Source: Planctomycetota bacterium
GTDB lineage: Bacteria; Planctomycetota; UBA1135; UBA2386
DNA: 13,126 nt
NCBI GenBank assembly: GCA_016793305.1
Contig: JAEUHU010000136.1
Span: 1 to 13,126, forward strand
Direction: 5' to 3'
Below the pieces are notes generated by a model. That model saw only the letters and a list, made by a program, of their open reading frames with translations, ran no database searches and was not told the DNA's origin. The translations under genes and the position numbers were made by a program. Shown here piece after piece: positions 7,504 through 13,126 of this stretch (positions are counted from its first letter, which is position 1; every line of letters begins with the position of its first letter).

Positions 7504-7509
7504 CTCACC
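7504..7509 (-). promoter_or_regulatory. Ribosome binding site that fixes the GTG start at 7497
   Basis: GGTGAG on the minus strand lies 6 nt before GTG 7497 and contains the TGA stop of the upstream HEAT gene. It supports the GTG start at 7497 rather than GTG 7491 or the downstream ATG, and tight coupling of the two HEAT-type genes. Confidence 0.5.
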
Positions 7510-8956
7510 GATCGGTGCGCTGGTCCGCGGTCTCCTGCCAGTCGCCTTCGGCGACCTCGACCTGCTCGGCGGTCTCGTCGGGGGCCGCGTCGGTCCAAGC
7601 CCCATCGGCGGTCATCCCGTCTTCGTTCGTCGCGGCCGCCTCGTCGCCGACTGCGGCCTCGCTCGCAGCGTCTTCCTGCAGGGCCACCTCTTCGGCTGCG
7701 GCGACCAGTTCGGCGGCTTCGGCCGCGACCTGCTCGGCGTACTCCTCCGACGGTGCCACCAGCGCGGTCATCGCCGCGGCCTCGGCGGCGGCGGCGGCGC
7801 GAGCCCGGCGTCGTCGCATCAGCACGAGCACCATCAGCAGGAACACCGGCGTGCCGGCGGCGATGCCCTGTTCGGTCGGCGTCGCGGCGAGCCACCAGGC
7901 CTTCGCCTTGTGCCACAACAGCGTGGCGTTCTGGCGGGCGCGGGCGAGTTCGTCGGTCGGTTGTTGCATCGAGTCGCGACGCAGCTGCACCAGGGCCGCT
8001 TCGACCAGCGGTCGCAGGGTGTCGGTCTCGGTGGCCAGGCGCCGTTCGAGTGCGCTGATCGCCGAGGTGGCGTCGAGCTCGGCCAGGCGGCCGATGGCGA
8101 ACCGGCGCACCAGCGGCTCGCGATGGTCGAGCACCGCCAGCAGCAGGGTCTGCTCCTCGGCGCGCGGCAGCTGGCGCGACAGTTCCTGCAGGCAGTAGGC
8201 CAGCGCTTCGCCGGCCCCGTTCGCCTGCCCGTCGTGGACCGCCGTGGCGGCGCGCAGCAGCTTGTCGGCGGCGCCGAGGTCGTGCAGTGCCAACAGGGTC
8301 GCCTGCACGTCGGTGGCGATGGCGGTGCCGGCTGCAGGGGCGCCGCTTCCGGTGTCGGCGGTGGCCGGGTCGGCCGGCTTGCGCGTGCGGTCGAGCAGCT
8401 GCAGCAGCGGCTCGACGGCGGTCGGCCGCCGCAGCTTGCCGAGCGTCTGCGCGGCCAGCGTGCGCACGCGGCGATCGCCGTCCTCGAGTGCCTTGATCGC
8501 CGTCGAGGTCACGCCGACGTCCGCCGAACGGAGCAATGCCTGCATCGCGGCGGTGCGCGCGTCGGCATGGCGGCTCTCGGCGACGACGCGCTGCAGGAAC
8601 GGGTTCGAGGCGCCCTTCTTGGCCTTCGCCAGTTCGGCGACCGCGGCCACGGCAGCCGATGGATCGTCGCCGAGCGTGCGCTGCACCAGCTGCTCGCCCT
8701 CGCCGTCCTGGGCAGGGGCGGCCACGGGGCTGGGCGGCGTTGCGGGTGCGTCACCGGTCGTGGTGGTCGCCGCCGGCTCCGGCGTCGTCGTCGCCGGTGG
8801 CGTGGGCGCCGCCGGTTCGGTCGTCGGTGCAGGCGGGGTGGGCGCCGGCTCCTGGGTGCCAGGTGCCGTGGCGGCCGGTGGCTCCGTCGCCGCGGGAGGC
8901 AGACCCGGGGCCTGAGGCGACAGCAGGGACGTCAGGCAGAGTTCGAGCAGGCGCAT
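7505..8956 (-). CDS. HEAT-repeat membrane protein with acidic cytoplasmic tail, 483 aa
   Basis: HEAT repeats are paired helices that serve as protein-binding scaffolds. Order: a short weak signal or anchor sequence (MRLLELCLTSLL, 1-12); a low-complexity Pro/Thr/Ala linker (14-82); HEAT repeats (about 88-330, with typical units such as GDRRVRTLAAQTLGKLRRPTAVEPLLQLL and REPLVRRFAIGRLAELDATSAISALERRL-like helices); one membrane helix (about 364-380, AAGTPVFLLMVLVLM) followed by RRRRAR; then an Ala/Glu-rich, probably coiled-coil and strongly acidic tail (385-483). The arginines after the helix place the tail in the cytoplasm and the repeats outside. ATG 8956 has a strong GGAGGA ribosome site 5 nt upstream. 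It is the first gene of the minus-strand cluster, 7 bp before the second membrane protein. Partner and function are unknown. Confidence 0.85.
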   Translation of the reverse strand: MRLLELCLTSLLSPQAPGLPPAATEPPAATAPGTQEPAPTPPAPTTEPAAPTPPATTTPEPAATTTTGDAPATPPSPVAAPAQDGEGEQLVQRTLGDDPSAAVAAVAELAKAKKGASNPFLQRVVAESRHADARTAAMQALLRSADVGVTSTAIKALEDGDRRVRTLAAQTLGKLRRPTAVEPLLQLLDRTRKPADPATADTGSGAPAAGTAIATDVQATLLALHDLGAADKLLRAATAVHDGQANGAGEALAYCLQELSRQLPRAEEQTLLLAVLDHREPLVRRFAIGRLAELDATSAISALERRLATETDTLRPLVEAALVQLRRDSMQQPTDELARARQNATLLWHKAKAWWLAATPTEQGIAAGTPVFLLMVLVLMRRRRARAAAAAEAAAMTALVAPSEEYAEQVAAEAAELVAAAEEVALQEDAASEAAVGDEAAATNEDGMTADGAWTDAAPDETAEQVEVAEGDWQETADQRTDR

Positions 8957-9057
8957 TCGGTTCCTCCGGAGTCGGCTCTCATCGGCAGCGGCGGGCCGGC
9001 AGCTGCAGGTTGCTTCCGCGTCAAGCGGTCCGGGGGCCCGGTTCGATACTCGCGGCA
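8957..9057. promoter_or_regulatory. Divergent promoter region between HEAT gene and histidine kinase
   Basis: This 101-bp region must drive both directions. For the kinase, GATACT (9045-9050) matches TATAAT at four positions and ends 7 nt before ATG 9058, without a Shine-Dalgarno, suggesting a leaderless mRNA; its -35 (around TCAAGC, 9021-9026) is poor. For the HEAT gene, the minus strand has TTGACG (9024 to 9019), a good -35 match, but no clear -10, and GGAGGA (8967 to 8962) as ribosome site. Confidence 0.4.
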
Positions 9058-10461
9058 ATGCGCCGCCCAGTCGCAGCCAACGCCGAAACCGAGCCGCTGC
9101 CGCGACTCGTGCTCGACCGTCGTCACTCGGGGCTCCGGGTCGCGGCGATCGCCGGACTCGGGCTCGTGGTCGCGACGGCGGTGGGGGCGTCGTGGGCGGT
9201 GACGGCGCTGCTGGTCAGCTGCAGCCTGTTGGCGATGGCGCTCGAACGCTTCGCGGTCCGCCACGAAGCCGCCGAGAAGGTGCACGTGGTCGCGCGCGCG
9301 GCGCGCAGCGAGGGGCAACGCGACGCGATCGCGCAGGTGCTGTCGCTCGAGCTCGCCCACGAACGGTCGCGCTCGGTGCTCGAGGCACTGCGCGAGGGCG
9401 TGCTGGTCGTCGACGCCGCAGGCGAGATCGTGATCGCCAATCCGGCGGCGCGGCGGGCGATGCGTGCACCGCTGCAGGACCCTGCGGGGAGGGTGCTGTG
9501 GGAGGCGTTGACGCCGGAGCTGGCGCAGCGCGCCAAGGACGCATGGCATGCGCTGCGCGAGCGGCCGACGTTCGCCGACGAACTGCCCCAGGTGCGCTAC
9601 TCGGCGATCCCGTGTCGCGACGCGGTCTACGACCTGACCGCGGTCGAGGCGACCTCGCAGCGCACGGGGCAGGAGTTCGGCAGCGTGTTCCTGCTGGTCG
9701 ACAGCACGCGCGCGCACGAACTGCAGCGGCTCAAGGACAGCTTCCTGTCGAGTGTGTCGCACGAACTGCGCACACCGCTGACCAACATCTGCGCCTACGC
9801 GGAGATCCTCCGCACGATGCTGCCGGGCGAGAGTGCCGAGTGGCCCGAGTTCGTGCGCGTGATCCACGAGGAGGGGCTGCAGCTCAGCCGCCTGGTCGAC
9901 GGCATGTTCGACTACCTGCAACTCGAGAGTGGTGAGGCTCAGTTCGCCAGTGAGCCGGTCGACGGCACGACGATCGTGCGCCAGTGCTGCGAACGGGCGG
10001 CACAGGTGGCACGTGCGCGCGGCATCTCGGTCGACCTCGTGGTCGGCGACGGGGTGCCGCCGCTGCTCGCCGACGCGATGCGAGTCACGCAGGTGACCAC
10101 CAACCTGCTCGACAACGCCGTGAAGTTCACGCCGGTCGGGGGGCGTGTGCGCGTCGGGCTCGGAATGCGCGACGAGGGCTGGGAGCTGCGCATCGAGGAC
10201 TCTGGTCCGGGTGTGCCCCCGCAGGACCGACGGGCGGTGTTCGAGAAGTTCCACCAGCTGAAGGACCACCTGACCGACAAGCCTTCCGGCACCGGGCTCG
10301 GGCTCGCCACCAGCCGCGCGATCGTGGCGCGCCTCGGCGGGCTGATCTGGTGCGAGGACAGCCCCCTCGGCGGGGCCGGCTTCGTGGTGCTGCTGCCCGG
10401 CATGGGGCAGCCGCGGCTGGCGGCGATCGGGGCCGGCACCGGGGCCGGCGGCGGGTTCTGA
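9058..10461 (+). CDS. Membrane-bound PAS-type sensor histidine kinase, 467 aa
   Basis: This is the sensor kinase of a two-component system. Two membrane helices close together (about 26-42 and 47-63) leave almost no outside loop, so the signal is probably sensed in the membrane or inside the cell. A helical linker (64-100) leads to a PAS-like domain (about 101-215, with EGVLVVDAAGEIVIANPAA). The HisKA helix has the phosphorylated H235 in SVSHELRTPL. The HATPase domain shows the N box NLLDNAVKF (349-357, N353), G1 DSGPGV (381-386), F box around VFEKF (394-398) and G2 GTGLGL (411-416). All key residues are present. A Gly/Ala-rich tail (457-467) ends it. No response regulator is adjacent, so the partner lies elsewhere. 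ATG 9058 is chosen from the position of the membrane helices; a longer open frame upstream is antisense to the HEAT gene. Confidence 0.94.
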   Translation: MRRPVAANAETEPLPRLVLDRRHSGLRVAAIAGLGLVVATAVGASWAVTALLVSCSLLAMALERFAVRHEAAEKVHVVARAARSEGQRDAIAQVLSLELAHERSRSVLEALREGVLVVDAAGEIVIANPAARRAMRAPLQDPAGRVLWEALTPELAQRAKDAWHALRERPTFADELPQVRYSAIPCRDAVYDLTAVEATSQRTGQEFGSVFLLVDSTRAHELQRLKDSFLSSVSHELRTPLTNICAYAEILRTMLPGESAEWPEFVRVIHEEGLQLSRLVDGMFDYLQLESGEAQFASEPVDGTTIVRQCCERAAQVARARGISVDLVVGDGVPPLLADAMRVTQVTTNLLDNAVKFTPVGGRVRVGLGMRDEGWELRIEDSGPGVPPQDRRAVFEKFHQLKDHLTDKPSGTGLGLATSRAIVARLGGLIWCEDSPLGGAGFVVLLPGMGQPRLAAIGAGTGAGGGF

Positions 10462-10467
10462 GCCGAT

Positions 10468-10497
10468 TTGCGTGCGACCCCTTCAGGTCGCTAGCTT
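10468..10497 (+). promoter_or_regulatory. Candidate leaderless promoter of the SET-domain gene
   Basis: TTGCGT (10468-10473), an 18-bp spacer and TAGCTT (10492-10497) lie in the 44-bp gap before the SET gene. The -10 ends 8 nt before ATG 10506 and no Shine-Dalgarno is present. A 6-bp hairpin, GCGACC (10474-10479) with GGTCGC (10486-10491), occupies the spacer and could be an operator or a weak end of the kinase transcript. Confidence 0.4.
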
Positions 10498-10505
10498 CCC
10501 GCCGA

Positions 10506-10910
10506 ATGGTCGTCGCCGAAGCCGTCGCTCCGTCCGCTCCGTTGGATCTGGTCGTCCGTGAGTCCCCTGGCCGCGGCCGCGGCGTGTTCGCCGCGCGGGC
10601 GTTCGCGGTCGGCGAACTGCTGGAACGGGCCCCGGTGCTGGTCGTGCCGCGCAGCCAGGTCGAAGGCCTGAAGGGCACGTTGCTCGACGACTACTTCTTC
10701 TGGTGGGACTACGCGCACAACGCCTGCGCGCTCGGCTGGGCCTCGCTCTACAACCACGCGTGTCCGGCCAACGCGTCGTTCCGGATCGATCCGGTCGCGC
10801 GCGTGCTGGTGATCACCTGTGTGCGGCCGATCGACGTCGGCGACGAGGTCACCATCAACTACCACGGCGATCCGGACGATCCGCGGCCGGTGTGGTTCCC
10901 GGCGGTCTGA
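10506..10910 (+). CDS. Small SET-domain protein-lysine methyltransferase, 134 aa
   Basis: SET proteins transfer a methyl group from S-adenosylmethionine to protein lysines. The whole protein is a minimal SET domain: GRGVFAARAFAVGELL (24-39), the SAM-binding start; LYNHACPANASF (81-92), matching the NHSCxPN motif; and GDEVTINYHG (112-121), matching the ELTxDY motif with the likely catalytic Y119. There is no cysteine-rich post-SET zinc motif and no additional DNA- or chromatin-binding domain. It lies 44 bp after the histidine kinase on the same strand, with its own promoter-like sequence between. ATG 10506 starts just before the SET fold. Substrate is unknown; DNA-binding or ribosomal proteins would be plausible, but nothing in the window says which. 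Confidence 0.88.
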   Translation: MVVAEAVAPSAPLDLVVRESPGRGRGVFAARAFAVGELLERAPVLVVPRSQVEGLKGTLLDDYFFWWDYAHNACALGWASLYNHACPANASFRIDPVARVLVITCVRPIDVGDEVTINYHGDPDDPRPVWFPAV

Positions 10911-10912
10911 CG

Positions 10913-10930
10913 GCGCTCGAGTCCGAGCGC
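10913..10930. terminator. Perfect 7-bp hairpin between convergent SET and folE genes
   Basis: GCGCTCG (10913-10919) pairs perfectly with CGAGCGC (10924-10930) around a 4-nt AGTC loop, in the 43-bp convergent gap right after the SET stop codon. No T-run follows on either strand, so it is a candidate bidirectional terminator or transcript-end stabiliser rather than a classical intrinsic terminator. Confidence 0.4.
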
Positions 10931-10953
10931 GGTTGGATCGGCCCGGGGGCGGT

Positions 10954-11610
10954 TCAGCCCGCCGCACCGTCGACGCCGAGCTGGCGCAGGATCCCGGCCC
11001 GCGCCATCGGGTCGTCCGCGTAGACGCCGGTCACCTGCGTGGTCAGCGTGCGCGCGCCGTGCTTCTGCACGCCGCGCGAGCTCATGCACTCGTGCTCGGC
11101 GGCGATCACCACGGCGACGCCGCGCGCCCCGAGTTGGGTCTCGAGCGCGTGCGCGATCTGCGCGGTCAGGCGTTCCTGGATCTGCAGGCGCCGCGCGAAC
11201 AGGTCGACCAGCCGCGCGATCTTGCTGAGGCCGACCACGCGCTGGTCCGGCAGGTAGGCCACGTGCGCCACGCCGTGGAACGGCACCATGTGGTGCTCGC
11301 AGTGCGAACGCAGCTCGATGTCGCGCACGACCACCGGGCCGCGATAGCCCTCGAGCTCGTCGAACGTGCGCGCGAGCACTTCGCCGGGATCCTGCGCGTA
11401 GCCGGCGAAGAACTCGCCGTAGGCGCGCAGCACCCGATCGGGCGTGTCCTGCAGGCCGGGCCGATCCGGATCCTCGCCGATCCAGCGCAGCAGGGTGCGC
11501 AACGCGTCCGCGGCTTCCTGCCGCGTCGGGTGCTCGGCGGCTGCGGGGAGCGGGCCTCGCGGCGCCAGGCACAGGCGATCGTGGAGCGGGAAATCGAGCG
11601 GGCGCGACAT
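10954..11610 (-). CDS. folE: GTP cyclohydrolase I, 218 aa
   Basis: This enzyme converts GTP to 7,8-dihydroneopterin triphosphate, the first step of tetrahydrofolate synthesis and the entry to pterin and queuosine-type pathways. It is a cytoplasmic zinc enzyme forming large homo-oligomers. The catalytic core is intact: [13 protein letters not shown] (52-64), zinc ligands C104 and H107 in SHCEHH (102-107), [20 protein letters not shown] (127-146), and the third ligand C175 in [14 protein letters not shown] (173-186). Length is normal for type IA enzymes. ATG 11610 is the first suitable start; no good Shine-Dalgarno is close (a GGAGG lies about 16 nt upstream). It is 46 bp downstream of the CBS gene and may share its transcript. 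No other folate or queuosine gene is in the window. Confidence 0.97.
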   Translation of the reverse strand: MSRPLDFPLHDRLCLAPRGPLPAAAEHPTRQEAADALRTLLRWIGEDPDRPGLQDTPDRVLRAYGEFFAGYAQDPGEVLARTFDELEGYRGPVVVRDIELRSHCEHHMVPFHGVAHVAYLPDQRVVGLSKIARLVDLFARRLQIQERLTAQIAHALETQLGARGVAVVIAAEHECMSSRGVQKHGARTLTTQVTGVYADDPMARAGILRQLGVDGAAG

Positions 11611-11656
11611 GGAACCGGCGTTCGCCGCCTCCGCGCAGAAGGATGCACGGGCTTCG

Positions 11657-12196
11657 TCAGGCCGACGGGGGCCTGCTCGCAGTGGCCGTGGCCGACTGCT
11701 CGGCGGGAACCGGAGTCGCAGCGACCGGTGCCGTCGTGCTGGCACGAGCCGTGATCTGTTGCAGCGTGCGCAGGATCGCCGGGGCCGCGGCGGCCGCCGG
11801 GGCACCCTTCGTCGCTGGCGTGCGGGTCTCGGCTTCGGCCAGGTCGTGCAGGCCGAGCACCCCGACCAAGGCGCCCGTCGCATCGAGCACGGGCAGGCGT
11901 CGCACCGCGTGCTTGCCCATGCGCGCGGCCGCGGCGGGCAGTTCCTCCTGGCTGCGGCAGCTCACCAGCTGCTTCGACATGGCGCCGGCGACGCGCAGTT
12001 CGTGCAGCGGCTTGCCGGTCGTGAACGCGGCCATGCACACGTCGCGGTCGGTCAGCATCGCCATCGGTCGGGCATCCGTGCCGACCACGACGAGGCAGCC
12101 GAGATCCTGTTCCCACATCCGTCGGGCGGCGTCGTGCAGCGTCTCCTGGGGCTCGCAGGTGCCGACCGTTCGCGTCATCACGTCCTGGACCTTCAT
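11657..12196 (-). CDS. CBS-domain pair protein, 179 aa
   Basis: Two CBS domains make up most of the protein: the first about residues 1-60 ([12 protein letters not shown] ... [21 protein letters not shown]) and the second about 68-122 (AMSKQLVSC ... [21 protein letters not shown]). Such pairs fold into a Bateman module that usually binds adenine nucleotides (AMP, ATP, SAM) and regulates a partner, acting in the cytoplasm. The last ~55 residues form an Ala/Pro/Thr-rich, probably disordered tail ([12 protein letters not shown]...). There is no attached enzyme domain, so it acts as a stand-alone module. ATG 12196 has a strong AAGGAGG ribosome site 5 nt upstream (12202-12208). It precedes folE by 46 bp; no functional link to folate synthesis is known. 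Confidence 0.92.
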   Translation of the reverse strand: MKVQDVMTRTVGTCEPQETLHDAARRMWEQDLGCLVVVGTDARPMAMLTDRDVCMAAFTTGKPLHELRVAGAMSKQLVSCRSQEELPAAAARMGKHAVRRLPVLDATGALVGVLGLHDLAEAETRTPATKGAPAAAAAPAILRTLQQITARASTTAPVAATPVPAEQSATATASRPPSA

Positions 12197-12318
12197 GGGT
12201 TCCTCCTTGGCAGTTCCGCATGCTAGCGCGGCTCGCGGCACCCGAGGTGGGGCGAACGGCGAACGCCCGTGGATTGCTGCTGTCTCCCCGAGCTTGCCGC
12301 GCTAAAGGGTGCCGCCCC
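12197..12318. promoter_or_regulatory. Divergent promoter region between CBS gene and CBM9/DUF5916 gene
   Basis: For the CBS gene (minus) TAGCAT (12225 to 12220) is a possible -10, about 23 nt before ATG 12196, giving a short leader that contains AAGGAGG; its -35 is not convincing. For the plus gene, TTGCTG and GCTAAAGGG lie upstream of GTG 12319, but no well-spaced pair is visible. A tandem GGCGAAC duplication sits near 12252-12265. Confidence 0.25.
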
Positions 12319-13126
12319 GTGCCGAACCGAGCCACCAGCGCCGTGCCGATCGAACGCCGCAAGGCGTTGTGGCTCGCGCGACTCGGCTGGTTCGTGGCGC
12401 TGTGGCTCGGCTCGGTCGCCCCCGGGCAGCAGGGGCGGCAGCCGGACGAACGGCAGCGGCCGGTCGCCTCGATCGGCCGGCTCGACGGCATGGCACCGCC
12501 GCGGCTCGACGGCGACATGAGCGATCCTTGCTGGGCCGATGCCCCGGCGATCGGCGAACTCACCATGGTGGAACCGTGGCTCGGTCGCACGCCGCCGCAG
12601 CGCACGGTGGTCAAGCTGCTGCACGACCGCCAGAACCTCTACGTCGGGCTGTGGTGCTACGACGACCACGCGCAGGACATCCGCAGCACGCAGCGGGCGC
12701 GCGACGCGCGGCTCGACCCGGACGATCGCGTCGAGTTGCTGTTCGATCCGTTCGAGAACCGGCGCACCGTCTACTTCTTCCAGATCGGGGCGGGCGGGTC
12801 GCTCGGCGACATCCTGATCTCGCAGAACGGTGGGCGCTTCGACAAGCCGTGGGACGCGATCTGGGACGGGCGGGCCAAGGTCACCGACGCCGGCTGGTTC
12901 GCGGAACTGGCGATCCCCTTCCGCAGCCTGCCGCGCGCCGACGGCGCACGCAGCTGGGGCTTCAACGTGAAGCGCTACGTGCGCTCCGCCAACGAAGAGT
13001 ACCAGTGGGCGAACCCGAGCCAGGCGGTGTCGTTCTACCGCGCCAGCGAGTGCGGCACGATCGAGGGCTTCGGGCCGATCGACGGCGGGCTCGGCCTCGA
13101 CGTGGTGCCGTACGTGTCGACGCGCG
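12319..13126 (+). CDS. Secreted CBM9/DUF5916 family protein, N-terminal part (runs off right edge)
   Basis: The 269 visible codons encode a signal-like sequence (residues about 14-37, RRKALWLARLGWFVALWLGS, cleavage near APGQQ), then a family-9 carbohydrate-binding-like beta-sandwich (about 56-235). Its marks are RLDGDMSDPCWADAP, NLYVGLWCYDD, DDRVELLFDPF, WFAELAIPFRSLP and WGFNVKRYV. The last residues, GPIDGGLGLDVVPYVSTR, match the transition into the DUF5916 region, which in full-length members is a predicted outer-membrane beta-barrel. Such proteins are common in Planctomycetota and Bacteroidota; their biochemical role is not established and annotations as hydrolase are not proven. GTG 12319 is tentatively the start; GTG 12343, eight codons later, is equally possible. 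No Shine-Dalgarno is obvious. It is divergent from the CBS gene. Confidence 0.85.
   Translation, partial: MPNRATSAVPIERRKALWLARLGWFVALWLGSVAPGQQGRQPDERQRPVASIGRLDGMAPPRLDGDMSDPCWADAPAIGELTMVEPWLGRTPPQRTVVKLLHDRQNLYVGLWCYDDHAQDIRSTQRARDARLDPDDRVELLFDPFENRRTVYFFQIGAGGSLGDILISQNGGRFDKPWDAIWDGRAKVTDAGWFAELAIPFRSLPRADGARSWGFNVKRYVRSANEEYQWANPSQAVSFYRASECGTIEGFGPIDGGLGLDVVPYVSTR

Noticed and set aside
7505..8956. Lipoprotein signal in the HEAT protein (LELC near residue 7)
   Set aside because: The residues before Cys7 (LLEL) do not fit a lipobox because Glu occupies a position needing a small or hydrophobic residue, and the hydrophobic stretch before it is too short.
6275..9202. 975-codon open frame on the plus strand
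   Set aside because: It lies antisense to two well-supported minus-strand genes, its translation is Arg/Ser/Ala/Gly-rich low-complexity with no domain, and long antisense frames are expected in DNA this GC-rich.
10954..12196. folE plus CBS gene as a dedicated folate-regulation unit
   Set aside because: The genes are neighbours on one strand with a 46-bp gap, but no known CBS partner role for FolE exists and folE has no close Shine-Dalgarno to show coupling. Simple co-transcription is enough to explain the layout.
1..13126. CRISPR array, tRNA/rRNA genes, insertion sequences, prophage or known defence system
   Set aside because: No regularly spaced repeats, no tRNA-like cloverleaf with conserved T-loop, no rRNA sequence, no transposase or integrase, and no defence gene family were seen in any gap or gene.

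Overview
This is a high-GC window (about 70% by eye) that is densely coding. It holds twelve genes, two of them cut by the window edges, and no non-coding gap longer than about 160 bases. I see no tRNA, rRNA, CRISPR array, transposase or other mobile element. Several features point to a GC-rich member of Planctomycetota: a Hanks-type Ser/Thr kinase with a planctomycete-like sequence around its nucleotide-binding lobe, a secreted Cys-containing protein of unknown family, two HEAT-type membrane proteins, and a CBM9/DUF5916 outer-surface protein. This placement is inferred from protein character only; the window has no phylogenetic marker.

Layout: (1) The N-terminal part of the Ser/Thr kinase (minus, 534 to the left edge) is divergent from a secreted protein of unknown function (plus, 692-2116). 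(2) An iodotyrosine deiodinase-like flavin nitroreductase (plus, 2178-2837) follows. (3) A minus-strand cluster runs from 8956 down to 2865: a HEAT-repeat membrane protein, a second signal-peptide/HEAT-like/C-terminal-TM protein, a secreted M1-family zinc metallopeptidase, and a MATE-family exporter. The first two genes are 7 bp apart, the peptidase starts 47 bp further on, and peptidase and exporter overlap by 4 bp (GTGA). (4) Divergent from this, on the plus strand, are an orphan PAS-type membrane histidine kinase (9058-10461) and a small SET-domain methyltransferase (10506-10910). (5) Convergent to these, on the minus strand, are GTP cyclohydrolase I (folE, 10954-11610) and, upstream of it, a two-CBS-domain protein (11657-12196). 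(6) A secreted CBM9/DUF5916 protein starts at about 12319 (plus) and runs off the right edge.

The genes do not form one recognisable pathway. The most coherent unit is the HEAT/HEAT-like/peptidase/MATE cluster, which looks like an envelope module of unknown purpose. Two translation-start styles coexist. The HEAT, HEAT-like, MATE and CBS genes have clear Shine-Dalgarno sequences. The Ser/Thr kinase, nitroreductase, peptidase, histidine kinase and SET genes have none, but carry a -10-like hexamer 6-11 nt before the start codon, as expected for leaderless or nearly leaderless mRNAs. I found no obvious defence, secretion or mobile system that would count as a spectacular new system. The items most worth a second look are the nitroreductase with an intact deiodinase substrate triad, the paired membrane HEAT proteins, and the peptidase-exporter coupling.
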